The notes under the pieces were generated by a model. The model was not told where the DNA came from. It made no database searches and saw only the letters and a list, made by a program, of their open reading frames with translations. This document shows positions 36,205 through 46,295 of a DNA stretch of 64,000 nt, piece by piece. The translations under genes were made by a program, and so were the position numbers. Numbering within the stretch: position 1 is the stretch's first letter; every line of letters begins with the position of its first letter. The stretch is from Nitrospinota bacterium (lineage in GTDB: Bacteria; Nitrospinota_A; UBA7883; JACRGQ01). Location: contig JAOUMJ010000003.1 in NCBI GenBank assembly GCA_029881495.1, forward strand, positions 62,001 to 126,000, given 5' to 3'.

Positions 36205-36349
36205 CAAGCAGACGATTGAATCTTAACCGTAATGCCGCGGTAAACGGAATTTGATACAATCACATTATCAATCCGTTCGGAAGAGGGGATTTATTGTTTT
36301 CAAAATTGCTATTGCATAAAGTGAACAGCAGGGAGATTGGGAAAAGAAG

Positions 36350-37165
36350 TTGGTGGCCTTCAGCAGTGACAGCAATCAAAACTCCTCATGGTGGGGTGAA
36401 TATCGCATTCCGCTAAATCAGCTGAAGCAGATATCCATCGGATCGCTTTCGGTATACCTTCAGCGGTATGAAAACGAATGGCAGGCTGTTCACAGCCTTA
36501 TGAACATGGAGGAGGAGAAAAACAGCATTCAATGCGAATTCGCCGATGCCGATACGCTCCCCCTTGGAGCGGAAATTGAGCGAAAGGCATTTGCGCGGAC
36601 GACCGAAACGGTTCGGATCAGACCGATGATCCCTCCCAGACCGATTGTCAGCAGTCCGGTCTCCCCGTTCAAGGTACCGCCAAAACAGTCGATCACCATA
36701 TTCATAAGTCTCCCGGTTTGGGTACGTTTCGAAGTAGGGCATCCCCCCGTCACATTGATAGAGACGTGGACGCAAAAACTTTCCGATACCTGGTTTGGAC
36801 CATCATCGCAGCAGGGTGAGCTCTGCTATGCAAACAAAACATCCTGCTGTCTGAGGCTTGATGATATCGATTTCAAAACCAATCGCGCCATAACGCCCGT
36901 AACCATTCATAACCAGTCGCAGGAAACAATACACCTTAAAAAGATCAGTATGCCGGTAACCAATCTCTCCATTTTCACAAACGAGAAGAAGCAGTTATGG
37001 ACATCCCCGGTAAAGGTCGAGATGCTTAAGAGCGATGAAACTGTAAACGTAAAGATAGAAGAGAAATTCCCGTCATTCGCCGGGAAATCGATAATTCTTG
37101 AAAAACCCAGGAAAGATCTGCAGGAAGGGGCGATGACGCGGGCCATTTCCGCGATCTTCAGCTAG
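36350..37165 (+). CDS. DUF432-like protein paired with MscS
   Basis: A 271-residue soluble-looking protein with no signal peptide or membrane segment. The composition and the block ISIGSLSVYLQRYENEWQ near the start, followed by IFISLPVWVRFEVG, match what I recall of DUF432. The stop is 3 bases before the ATG of an MscS-type channel gene, so the two form an operon and probably a functional pair. A role as a cytoplasmic partner or gate modulator of the channel is inferred. Start TTG 36350 (or GTG 36353) is tentative. Confidence 0.62.
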   Translation: MVAFSSDSNQNSSWWGEYRIPLNQLKQISIGSLSVYLQRYENEWQAVHSLMNMEEEKNSIQCEFADADTLPLGAEIERKAFARTTETVRIRPMIPPRPIVSSPVSPFKVPPKQSITIFISLPVWVRFEVGHPPVTLIETWTQKLSDTWFGPSSQQGELCYANKTSCCLRLDDIDFKTNRAITPVTIHNQSQETIHLKKISMPVTNLSIFTNEKKQLWTSPVKVEMLKSDETVNVKIEEKFPSFAGKSIILEKPRKDLQEGAMTRAISAIFS

Positions 37166-37168
37166 AAT

Positions 37169-38059
37169 ATGGAGAGCATCAATTCGGTACTGGAAACTGT
37201 ATATGCCTACTTGAATGTTGTGGACATCGTTTCCGCGATCCGGGCTTTCCTCCTTCTGTCCGCCGGATACCTCCTCGGTAAATTCGCAAGCCGCTCGCTT
37301 GATGTTACCCTGTCTAAATATTTCGGTGAACACCAGGTAAAACTTGTCAGACGAGCCGTCTATTACACCATATTCCTCCTCTTCTTTATCTCGGCGCTAA
37401 GAGAGATCGGCTTCAGCCTGCAGGTACTGCTCGGAGCGGCCGGTATCTTTTCAGTAGCCATCGGTTTTGCATCACAGACCTCTGTTTCGAACCTTATAAG
37501 CGGTCTTTTCCTGATAGCGGAACGACCGTTCATAATCGGTGATTTGATAAAGGTCGGTAATCAAATCGGCAAAGTGCATTCAATCGACCTCCTTTCCGTA
37601 AAATTGATTACTTTTGATAACCGCTATATCAGGATCCCAAACGAGACCCTTATCAAATCCGAAGTAGTCACGCTTACAAAATACCCTATACGGCGTATTG
37701 ACATGAAGCTGGGTGTTGCCTACAAGGAAAATCTTGAAAAGGTGCGCGATATCTTGAAAGGTATCGCAAATGAAAATCCGCTTTGCCTTGATAATCCAGA
37801 GCCGATATTCATCATTGAAGGCTTCGGTTCATCATCGCTTGAACTTCAGTTCTCATTTTGGGTAAAAAATGAGAATTTCCTAGACCTCCGAAACAGCATG
37901 TATATCGAAATAAAGAAGGTATTCGACAGGGAAGGGATAGAGATTCCGTTCCCGCATATCTCACTTTATTCCGGCTCTGCTACGGAACCTTTCCCGCTGG
38001 AAATGCGCACCGGTGATCCCGGTAGCAAACTTCCGTCAGGAGAGAAAAAGGAGCAGTAG
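37169..38059 (+). CDS. MscS-family mechanosensitive channel
   Basis: A 296-residue membrane protein. Three N-terminal helices include the pore helix LLGAAGIFSVAIGFASQTSVSNLISG, written here as LLGAAGIFSVAIG then FASQT. The cytoplasmic beta domain begins RPFIIGDLIKVGNQIG, and a C-terminal alpha/beta domain ends in EIPFPHISLY. MscS channels open on membrane tension and let solutes out after hypo-osmotic shock. It is coupled to the DUF432 protein upstream by a 3-base gap. The C-terminal 25 residues are low-complexity and charged. Confidence 0.92.
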   Translation: MESINSVLETVYAYLNVVDIVSAIRAFLLLSAGYLLGKFASRSLDVTLSKYFGEHQVKLVRRAVYYTIFLLFFISALREIGFSLQVLLGAAGIFSVAIGFASQTSVSNLISGLFLIAERPFIIGDLIKVGNQIGKVHSIDLLSVKLITFDNRYIRIPNETLIKSEVVTLTKYPIRRIDMKLGVAYKENLEKVRDILKGIANENPLCLDNPEPIFIIEGFGSSSLELQFSFWVKNENFLDLRNSMYIEIKKVFDREGIEIPFPHISLYSGSATEPFPLEMRTGDPGSKLPSGEKKEQ

Positions 38060-38147
38060 ACTGGAGGGTATCTTGAGACATTTATTCAATCCACAAATCC
38101 AAACCTGATCCCATACTTAACATAATATATCTTATCTGCTGTAGGTT

Positions 38148-39275
38148 TTAGCGTGTCCCCTTGACGTTTATTACCGGCTTCAGGTGATGAAGTACCTTCA
38201 CCATATCCTTCTGCTCCTCCATAACCTTAAATATGTCTTTGTAAGCATAAGGGTTCTCGTCAAGCGTATCGCGGCTAACCTTGGCGGTTATACCTTCCAT
38301 CAATCTTTGAAACTCCTCAACGGACGTCTGGGTCTTTGCCTTATTTCGGGATACGGAACGACCAGCTCCGTGAGACGAAGAATTGATGCTTTCTTTATTC
38401 CCAAGCCCTTCCACCACAAAGCTCCCGTCCCGCATATTACCCGGAATAACGCCAGCCATCCCCTTCTCGGCATGTGTAGCCCCTTTCCGGTGTATCCACT
38501 CTCCGTTTTTCTCCTCGGCATGGTTATGATTCCGGTTAATAAATTCCATTTCAGCAGGCTCCCGTTTGAGCCTGTAGGCAATCTCCTTTATAGTTCGCCG
38601 TATGATCTCCCGCCTGTTATCGAGGGCAAACTGTAGCGCCTTGTTCATATCGTGTATGAACGATTCCCCTTCGCGCGATTTGGCTTCAAAGCCGTAGTGG
38701 CCTTCCTTCGGTTTTGGAAGTTTTTTACCTTCGTATGGCTGCCCTGCGGCCATTCTCATGTAAAAAGAGGCTATTTGATGCCCGATATTTCGCGACCCGG
38801 AGTGGACCACAACCCAGAGGTTTTTCTCTTCGTCATACGACAGCTCGATGAAGTGATTACCCCCTCCCAGACTCCCCATCTGAAAACAGGCCTTTTCGTT
38901 TATATTTTCATTCAAAGAGCGGTATCTGCTCTCCAAATCGAACTTTTTTACAGTTTTCGAACGATTTTCATCCCCCATCCCAGTCGGTATAGATCTATAA
39001 ATTCCGCTGAATATCTCCTTCCGGTGTGGGAGTATCTCGTCCACATTTGCATTCAATTTTACCGCCGCCATCCCGCACCCTTGATCAAAACCGACCCATG
39101 AAGGAACAACGACACCATCCGTAACCACCACACCCCCTATCGGGAGGCTGTAGCCGAGATGCGCGTCCGGCATTAATGCGCCCCGCTTGGCAAAACTCTG
39201 CTCCATCGCGGAGTAGAACTGATCCAGCACATCCTTTTCAACGTCGCTGGCAAAAATAGCGGTTTTCTTCCTCAT
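38148..39275 (-). CDS. rtcB: RtcB-family RNA ligase, short form
   Basis: A 375-residue RtcB-like protein, shorter than E. coli RtcB (about 410). The metal and GTP sites are visible: DQGCGM (Asp and Cys ligands), GGGNHFIEL (His), VVHSGSRNIGHQ (His), NRNHNHAE (His), and SSSHGAGR (guanylylated-His type motif). RtcB joins RNA with 2',3'-cyclic phosphate ends to 5'-OH ends, using GTP, as in RNA repair or after tRNA damage. No archease or PrfH gene is next to it. It follows tgt on the same strand, 57 bases away. Confidence 0.9.
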   Translation of the reverse strand: MRKKTAIFASDVEKDVLDQFYSAMEQSFAKRGALMPDAHLGYSLPIGGVVVTDGVVVPSWVGFDQGCGMAAVKLNANVDEILPHRKEIFSGIYRSIPTGMGDENRSKTVKKFDLESRYRSLNENINEKACFQMGSLGGGNHFIELSYDEEKNLWVVVHSGSRNIGHQIASFYMRMAAGQPYEGKKLPKPKEGHYGFEAKSREGESFIHDMNKALQFALDNRREIIRRTIKEIAYRLKREPAEMEFINRNHNHAEEKNGEWIHRKGATHAEKGMAGVIPGNMRDGSFVVEGLGNKESINSSSHGAGRSVSRNKAKTQTSVEEFQRLMEGITAKVSRDTLDENPYAYKDIFKVMEEQKDMVKVLHHLKPVINVKGTR

Positions 39276-39332
39276 ACCGATATGGTAAATCCAGATGAGA
39301 AAAATGTCTTTAAATATTAATCAGATAACAGG

Positions 39333-40439
<1,107 letters not shown>

Positions 40440-40454
40440 TTACTCGGGGGCCTG

Positions 40455-41807
40455 TCAGATAATGCTAAGCAGGAATTTGAAATCGCTTTCATCGACCATT
40501 ATCCCGACGCCGCCAAAATATGTTTTGTAATATTCGTTAAGGAGGTCGTCAGCTCCGAAGTAGGCGTAAATATATTTCTGAAGGTAGTACTTGCCTGTCA
40601 GTTTTAGTTGCGGATTTTTTGAGTTGATGTCATATCCGCTGAAACTGAATATATCGGCGCTAAGCCTTAAGGAATCGCTCCAGGCATAATAATCAAGACC
40701 CAAGCCGCCGGTAGACTCTATCAAACCGGCCTTCATGTTCAGGTTGCCGTACCTTTTGTTCACCAGGAGTGTGAAGAGGAGCGAATTCATCGCGTTTCGT
40801 ATCTGGAGGTCGTCCCTTCTGGTATCCTCACTCACCTCAAAAAGATAGTATTTATCCTCCTTTGGCCTGATGCTGAGAGAGAAATACGATTTGGTTTTCT
40901 GAAGGCTTTCCTGGTATTCAGCTCTTGTGCCGATAGCCAACTGCATTTTTTCGGCGCTTCCCATGAAGCTCTGAGCTCCAATCAGAGTTTCGTTTATGTT
41001 TTCGTAAACTTCCTCTTCATAAACCAGTCTGCCGAACGTCCCCTCGCCTTTTTCTATCTTTGCGGCTATCTTTTCTACGCTGAACATTATGCTGTCCAGC
41101 TTTGAAGTGCTGGCTTTCAGGTTCCCAAGCGTATCCTTGAATGTCTCCCTGTTTTCTACCATCAGTTCGTTAAGGTTTCCCGAAAAATCCTTCACGTTGG
41201 AAAGTCCCATCCTTAGGCTTTTACGATTTTCAGCCAGCATAAGTTTTAGCAACTCCGATGCTTCGCGCGCGTTGTCCACTATCTGCCCAAACGGACTTTT
41301 CTCAGCGCCTACCCCCTCTTCCTCACCGAAGAGCGTGCCCATCCCTTGAGTAAATTTCTTGATATCGTCAAGCGCGGATGAAAGTTTGCTCATGATCTCG
41401 TCCAGATTCGCCGCATCAAGGGAGTTTTCCAGTACGCCGTCGTTTGGGACAAACTCATCAGACGCTCCTGGACGAATGTTTATGAACTTTTCGCCGAGCA
41501 GTCCGGCGCTTTGAATGGTCGCGACTGAATCCACAGGTATCTTTGTATCGGCGTCAAGGAATACGGTAACTTTAACCTTCCGTTTATCGAGAAACAGCCT
41601 TCCGACCGTTCCGATCTTCACGCCGGCCATGCTTACCGGGGTTTTTTCGGATATGCCGGATATGGCATTGAAGTAGATGTGGAAACGGTACTCCCCCTCG
41701 GCACTAAAGCCTGTGAGGCTCCCCATTTTAAAAGACATGAACATGAGGGCGGCGATCCCCGCAAGGATAAAAAGCCCCACTTTGAAATTTAAACTGTAAC
41801 TGCTCAC
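40455..41807 (-). CDS. mlaD: MCE/MlaD-family lipid transport protein with extended C terminus
   Basis: A 450-residue MCE protein. A membrane anchor (VGLFILAGIAALMFMSF) is followed by the MCE domain (residues about 35-115, with GISEKTPVSMAGVKIGTVGRL and FINIRPGA). A helical or coiled-coil stretch runs to about 290. The last 150 residues are short amphipathic strands separated by polar turns, resembling an outer-membrane beta-sheet domain. With MlaF and MlaE it moves phospholipids between the membranes. E. coli MlaD is only 183 residues, so the extra region is notable. Third gene of mlaE-F-D-tgt-rtcB. Confidence 0.87.
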   Translation of the reverse strand: MSSYSLNFKVGLFILAGIAALMFMSFKMGSLTGFSAEGEYRFHIYFNAISGISEKTPVSMAGVKIGTVGRLFLDKRKVKVTVFLDADTKIPVDSVATIQSAGLLGEKFINIRPGASDEFVPNDGVLENSLDAANLDEIMSKLSSALDDIKKFTQGMGTLFGEEEGVGAEKSPFGQIVDNAREASELLKLMLAENRKSLRMGLSNVKDFSGNLNELMVENRETFKDTLGNLKASTSKLDSIMFSVEKIAAKIEKGEGTFGRLVYEEEVYENINETLIGAQSFMGSAEKMQLAIGTRAEYQESLQKTKSYFSLSIRPKEDKYYLFEVSEDTRRDDLQIRNAMNSLLFTLLVNKRYGNLNMKAGLIESTGGLGLDYYAWSDSLRLSADIFSFSGYDINSKNPQLKLTGKYYLQKYIYAYFGADDLLNEYYKTYFGGVGIMVDESDFKFLLSII

Positions 41808-41811
41808 TTCT

Positions 41812-42591
41812 CTACACCGAGTTCCTTATGTCCTTGCCCTGGACCGCTTCCGTCTGCCGGATGATCCGCCCTATCTCCACAAATTCCTTAACTACCGGAT
41901 CCGTCTGGTGGAACATAATATCGTCGGGCGTTCCTACCGCGATAATTTCCCCCTTGTAGAGCATCGCTATCTTATCCGCTATCCTGTTCGCGCTAACCAT
42001 ATCGTGGGTAATTGTAACAGAGGTAACATGCAAAGCGCGCGTCGTCTTTATAATCAGGTCGTTAATTACGTCCGCCATGACCGGGTCAAGGCCTGTGGTA
42101 GGCTCATCGAAAAGGATGATCTCCGGCGTCATTACGATTGCGCGCGCGAGCCCTACCCTCTTTTTCATTCCTCCTGACAGCTCGTCCGGTCTCAGGTTTT
42201 CGATATCCTTCATGCCGACCATCTCGAGGCACTCTTTCACCCTTTTCAAAATTTGAGAGTCGGTCATTTTCGTGTGTTCTTTGAGGGGAAAGCCGACATT
42301 TTCACCTACTGTCAAAGAATCGAATAGCGCGCCACCCTGGAAAAGCATTCCAAATTTTTTACGGAGTTCATTAAGGTCATTCTCATTCAACTCGTCGACG
42401 ACCTGCCCCGCGACCGTAACGTGACCGGCGTCAGGCTTTAAGAGTCCTATCATATGCTTTATCAATACCGACTTTCCGGTTCCCGAACCTCCGATGATCA
42501 CCATACTCTCACCCTTTGGGCAGTGGAGCGTGGCCCCCTGAAGAACCTTTTTGGAGCCGAAAGCCTTGTATACATCCTTGACGTAGATCAA
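41812..42591 (-). CDS. mlaF: MlaF lipid transport ATPase
   Basis: A 259-residue ABC ATPase with Walker A GGSGTGKS near residue 34, the signature LSGGMKKRVGLARA near 139, Walker B IILFDEPTTGLDP, and a switch His in TITHDM. The MlaF subgroup is indicated by the GKSVLIKHMIGL region and by the MCE and MlaE neighbours. It powers lipid transfer by the Mla complex. Start overlaps the mlaE stop by four bases (ATGA). Tight spacing (4 bases) to mlaD downstream. Confidence 0.95.
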   Translation of the reverse strand: MIYVKDVYKAFGSKKVLQGATLHCPKGESMVIIGGSGTGKSVLIKHMIGLLKPDAGHVTVAGQVVDELNENDLNELRKKFGMLFQGGALFDSLTVGENVGFPLKEHTKMTDSQILKRVKECLEMVGMKDIENLRPDELSGGMKKRVGLARAIVMTPEIILFDEPTTGLDPVMADVINDLIIKTTRALHVTSVTITHDMVSANRIADKIAMLYKGEIIAVGTPDDIMFHQTDPVVKEFVEIGRIIRQTEAVQGKDIRNSV

Positions 42592-43442
42592 AATTTGCCT
42601 CCACCGGTCTCAGCGAAGAGCATCGCCGTAAGGATATAGTTTGCCAGAAATATAAGAAGGAACGAGACCACTACGGAACGGGTCGTCGCCTTTCCAACAC
42701 CTTCTGCTCCCCCTTCGGTATAGAAACCGAAATAGCAACCCACTATTGAAATGATGAATCCGAATGCCGATGCTTTTATCAGGCCGGATGAGATATCGTT
42801 GAACCTCAGGTAATCGAATGTCCGCTCCATGTATGTGACCGGATTAGCGTCAAGCGTAAATACAGCGACGATGTATCCGCCAAATATCCCTATCACATCC
42901 GACAAACACGCAAGGATGGGGAGCATCAGAGTGGCCGCGATAACCCGGGGAACAACCAGGTATTTAATGGGATTCGTTGCTAGCGTATACAGCGCATCTA
43001 TCTGTTCCGTAACCCTCATTGTGCCGAGCGAGGCGGTCATGGCGGAACCGGCCCTTCCAGCTACGATAAGCCCTGTAAGAACAGGGCCAAGCTCTCTCGT
43101 CATTGATAGCGCTACAACCGTGCCAACCATGCTTTCAGCGCCGAACCTTTTAAATCCCGTGAAAGTTTGAAGTGAAATGACCATCCCGCTGAATATGGCG
43201 GTGAAAAGAACGACTGGGAACGAAAGAACCCCTACTTCCATCATCTGCTCTACGGCGGCCTGGAACCTGTATGGCCTTTTAAACATCCAGCGGAAAGTGT
43301 CCTTTATAAAAAGCGAAAATGTCCCAAGCCATTCGATAAAATCGACGAAGATCACGCCGAGATTTTCCGTCCATTTTACAAGCGTACCTATGACAAAACC
43401 GTTTTCCCGACCGCCTGACTTCCCCTTGTTTTCCAACTGCAA
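42588..43442 (-). CDS. mlaE: MlaE lipid transport permease
   Basis: A 284-residue inner-membrane protein of the MlaE/YrbE family: four or five helices, with EVGVLSFPVVLFTAIFSG, SMTRELGPVLTGLIVAGR and the GSAMTASLGTMRVTEQIDAL coupling-helix region characteristic of the family. It forms the membrane core of the MCE-type lipid transporter. First gene of the leftward operon mlaE-F-D-tgt-rtcB. An N-terminal extension of 25 residues before the first helix is charged. No MlaB, MlaC or MlaA gene is nearby. Confidence 0.94.
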   Translation of the reverse strand: MQLENKGKSGGRENGFVIGTLVKWTENLGVIFVDFIEWLGTFSLFIKDTFRWMFKRPYRFQAAVEQMMEVGVLSFPVVLFTAIFSGMVISLQTFTGFKRFGAESMVGTVVALSMTRELGPVLTGLIVAGRAGSAMTASLGTMRVTEQIDALYTLATNPIKYLVVPRVIAATLMLPILACLSDVIGIFGGYIVAVFTLDANPVTYMERTFDYLRFNDISSGLIKASAFGFIISIVGCYFGFYTEGGAEGVGKATTRSVVVSFLLIFLANYILTAMLFAETGGGKF

Positions 43443-43504
43443 ATCGATATACCCTTTTTTTTATATGCCGTCCTGGTCGGCTGTAAATAGAGCCCCTTTT
43501 TCTC

Positions 43505-43532
43505 TTCACATATTAATCCTTTATATTATAAC
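43505..43532 (+). promoter_or_regulatory. Putative promoter of surE, overlapping an mla -10
   Basis: TTCACA (43505-43510) and TATAAC (43527-43532) are 16 bases apart on the plus strand. On the minus strand, TATAAT (43530-43525) could serve the mla operon, but its -35 is poor. The two -10 elements overlap, so the divergent transcripts may compete. Confidence 0.4.
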
Positions 43533-43636
43533 CAATCGCCGTGGGAAAAAATTGTTCTCTGTTTAAAACTGAAATTCAGTCTGAAAACCGAAGATATTCC
43601 TTTGACTGCCAGCAATTACCATGCTAGATATTCCTG

Positions 43637-44392
43637 ATGAGAATACTTCTTACAAATGACGACGGTATCAACGCTCCCGGGATACGAGCACTTCACAACG
43701 AATTAAAAAATATCGGAGAGGTCGTTGTCGTTGCCCCGGATAAAGAGCAGAGCGCCGTAGGGCATGCCATAACGATAGCGGATCCTTTGCGCGTTCGAGA
43801 GGTATTTCAGAATGGTGATTCACTAGGCTTTGCTGTGGACGGCACCCCGGCTGACTGCGTAAAGATCGCGGTCAAGGCAATTATGAAAGAAAAGCCCGAT
43901 ATAGTTGTTTCCGGCATAAACCAGGGGGGGAATTTTGCCACGAACATAATCTATTCCGGCACCGTCTCCGCCGCAACTGAAGGGACTATCCTGGGTATCC
44001 CATCCATAGCGTTTTCAATGGACAGTTTTCTCAACAGGGATTTTTCAAAAGCTGTGAAACACGCTGTTGAAATTACAAAACAAGTCGTTGGAAAACCGAT
44101 GCCTGAAGGGACCCTCCTTAATGTCAACATACCTGCGCCAGAAGTTGAGGTAAAAGGTATAAAGGTCTGCAGGCAGTCAAGCTTTACTTTCCGGGTCACA
44201 TTCGACAAAAGGCATGACCCGAGAGGACTCGATTATTACTGGCAAGGTGGGGATATGAATCTGGATGATCCCGACCCTGAAACAGATATACGCGCCTTAA
44301 AGGATGGATATATCACGATCACTCCGATAAAATATGATCTGACCAATTATGATTTTCTCGAAAGCGTAAGATCGTGGGGATTATCAGGGTAG
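43637..44392 (+). CDS. surE: 5'/3'-nucleotidase SurE
   Basis: A 251-residue SurE: metal ligands in LLTNDDGINAPG at the N terminus (Asp-Asp), VAPDKEQSAVGHA, and GINQGGNFATNIIYSGTVSAATEG (Asn ligand region). It removes phosphate from nucleoside monophosphates in stationary phase or stress. It starts at ATG 43637, which has a weak ribosome site. Divergent from mlaE and convergent on ogt, with 7 bases between the two stops. Confidence 0.95.
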   Translation: MRILLTNDDGINAPGIRALHNELKNIGEVVVVAPDKEQSAVGHAITIADPLRVREVFQNGDSLGFAVDGTPADCVKIAVKAIMKEKPDIVVSGINQGGNFATNIIYSGTVSAATEGTILGIPSIAFSMDSFLNRDFSKAVKHAVEITKQVVGKPMPEGTLLNVNIPAPEVEVKGIKVCRQSSFTFRVTFDKRHDPRGLDYYWQGGDMNLDDPDPETDIRALKDGYITITPIKYDLTNYDFLESVRSWGLSG

Positions 44393-44399
44393 CATCCGT

Positions 44400-44912
44400 T
44401 TAATTTACTTTCTCAAGCTCCTGCATTGTCATTTTGAAATCGGCTCCACCGTCGGCTGTAAATTGTCCCAGTGTTCCATCCCCTCTGATAACCCTGTGGC
44501 ATGGGATCAGCAAAGGCAACGGATTCTTCGCCATAGCTGTTCCAACTGCTCTTGCCGCTCCTGCATGCCCTGCTCTCCGCGCAAGTTCGCCGTAGGTCAA
44601 TACCTCCCCTCTTTTCACTCTTAAGAGGGCGGAGTACACTTCTCTTCTGAAAATTGGAAAACGGGCCATTGGGAGCTTGAAATCCTTCATCTCAACAATT
44701 TCCCCGCGGAAATATGCTTGAACGATTCCTTCCAGTTCCGGATATCGTTTTCTTGGGATTTTGCCAATGAATTTTTCCGCTTTCTCCTTTTTTGTAGGGA
44801 GGCAAAAGCGTAAAACAACCCCTTTATCGTCGACAACTGCCGAACAGTAGCCGAATTCGGTTTTAAAAACGGTTCCGAATTCCGCTATTTCATCAATACG
44901 TTGGCGTGACAT
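44400..44912 (-). CDS. ogt: Methylated-DNA--protein-cysteine methyltransferase
   Basis: A 170-residue suicide DNA-repair enzyme of the Ogt/AdaB type: the acceptor Cys in IPCHRV near residue 134, the DNA-binding TYGELARRAG helix region before it, and an N-terminal domain of about 75 residues. It takes methyl from O6-methylguanine. The start overlaps the 3' end of aroA by 28 bases in another frame, so it is translated from within aroA. Confidence 0.93.
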   Translation of the reverse strand: MSRQRIDEIAEFGTVFKTEFGYCSAVVDDKGVVLRFCLPTKKEKAEKFIGKIPRKRYPELEGIVQAYFRGEIVEMKDFKLPMARFPIFRREVYSALLRVKRGEVLTYGELARRAGHAGAARAVGTAMAKNPLPLLIPCHRVIRGDGTLGQFTADGGADFKMTMQELEKVN

Positions 44913-46147
44913 CCGTTCATCAACTCGACAAAATTGGGAAAAGTGATCTTGATCGCCTCGGCAGTGGAGACTTCGGTCTCACCCTCAGCGACAAATCCGG
45001 CGATGGCAAGAGCCATGACGACCCTATGATCGAAATGACCGTTCACCTTCGCCCCTTTTAGTCTTGAACCAGTAATAACCAGCCCATCAGGTTTTTCTTC
45101 AATATCCGCACCCATCTTCTTCAATTCGGAGGCCATCACGGAGATCCTGTCAGTCTCCTTTATCCTCGCCTGAGAAACGTTAACAAGCTCGGTTCTGCCG
45201 TCAGCCATACACGCGGCGACAGCCATTGCAGGAAGAGCGTCCGGCGTACTGTTCAGGTCGAGGACAGCCCCTTTCAGTTTTTTCCCTCTGATTGTTATCA
45301 CATCGCCGCATTCAATATCGGCTCCCATACTTCGGAGATAATCTATTACCTTCTTGTCCCCTTGAGTATCATTGAGATCCAATCCTTCAAGAACTACTTC
45401 TGCCCCATCGATAGCGGAAAGGATCAGGAAAAACGTGGCGGAGGAGAAATCCGCGGGAACTGAAGTTTTAAAGCCTTTAATACGCTGGTTCGGCATAACT
45501 TTGAATTCGTCGTATCCACTCCGCCTGAAGTCGAGGCCGAGCTTCTCCATCCAGTTCGCGGTCATGTCTACATACGGTTTTTCATTCAGCATCCTCACTT
45601 TTATCGATGTTTCCCTGCTGCAAAAACCTGAATGAATAAGGAGTGAAGAGAGATATTGCGAAGTTTCGCCATTTACTTCGGTTGCCCCCCCCTGAATTGG
45701 CCCTTGTATGGTTACAGGGAGTTTTCCATTATCGGATTTCAAAACGGTCGCCCCAAGATTGGATAGTGCGTCCAGCATAGGTTGCATCGGCCTTTTACTG
45801 GTTGAGGCATCGCCGGTTATCGTGACCGGTGTGGAGGAGAGAGAGGCCATGGAGAGAACGAAAAGCGCTGTTGTGCCGCTGTTGCCGACATCGATGATCT
45901 TTTCCCGCGGAACTATTGCTCCTCCCGTTCCCCTTACAAGAAGGGCATCCCCTCTCTCAGTGATATCTGCCCCCAGCGCACGACACGCCGCAATAGCCGA
46001 GTTCACATCCTCCGCCTGAAGTCTTCCATGGATCTCAGATTCCCCCTCTGCAAGAGACGCGAAAAAGACCGCACGGATGGAATGGGATTTGGACGGGGGT
46101 ATTTTAACTTTTCCTCTTGGAACTGAGGTATTTGAACTAATGATCAT
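44885..46147 (-). CDS. aroA: 3-phosphoshikimate 1-carboxyvinyltransferase (EPSP synthase)
   Basis: A 420-residue EPSP synthase of the shikimate pathway. The N-terminal PPSKSHSIRA motif, the NSGTTALFVLSM turn, SQYLSSLLIH and the C-terminal KETDRISVMASEL and HFDHRVVMALAIAG motifs are present. It joins shikimate-3-phosphate and PEP to make EPSP for aromatic amino acids. The frame has Ala in the glyphosate-contact loop (GNSGTTAL rather than NAGTAM), so class I or II is not assigned. Divergent from pal. Confidence 0.95.
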   Translation of the reverse strand: MIISSNTSVPRGKVKIPPSKSHSIRAVFFASLAEGESEIHGRLQAEDVNSAIAACRALGADITERGDALLVRGTGGAIVPREKIIDVGNSGTTALFVLSMASLSSTPVTITGDASTSKRPMQPMLDALSNLGATVLKSDNGKLPVTIQGPIQGGATEVNGETSQYLSSLLIHSGFCSRETSIKVRMLNEKPYVDMTANWMEKLGLDFRRSGYDEFKVMPNQRIKGFKTSVPADFSSATFFLILSAIDGAEVVLEGLDLNDTQGDKKVIDYLRSMGADIECGDVITIRGKKLKGAVLDLNSTPDALPAMAVAACMADGRTELVNVSQARIKETDRISVMASELKKMGADIEEKPDGLVITGSRLKGAKVNGHFDHRVVMALAIAGFVAEGETEVSTAEAIKITFPNFVELMNGCHANVLMK

Positions 46148-46215
46148 CGATGCGCATTATAACTCAACTTAATTGTTTCGCCATACAAATCAGAGCTGGT
46201 AGAAAGTATAAATAT

Positions 46216-46244
46216 TTGATTTAACTTATCCGATTTGTTATCAT
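46216..46244 (+). promoter_or_regulatory. Promoter of the pal-cpoB-ppiD operon
   Basis: TTGATT (46216-46221) and TATCAT (46239-46244) are separated by 17 bases; the -10 matches five and the -35 four consensus positions. Transcription would begin near 46251, about 45 bases before the pal start. Confidence 0.55.
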
Positions 46245-46295
46245 CAAATATGTGTACTAGCAAATGGGTTCGCTGAATTTATGGAGGTTAGGTAA

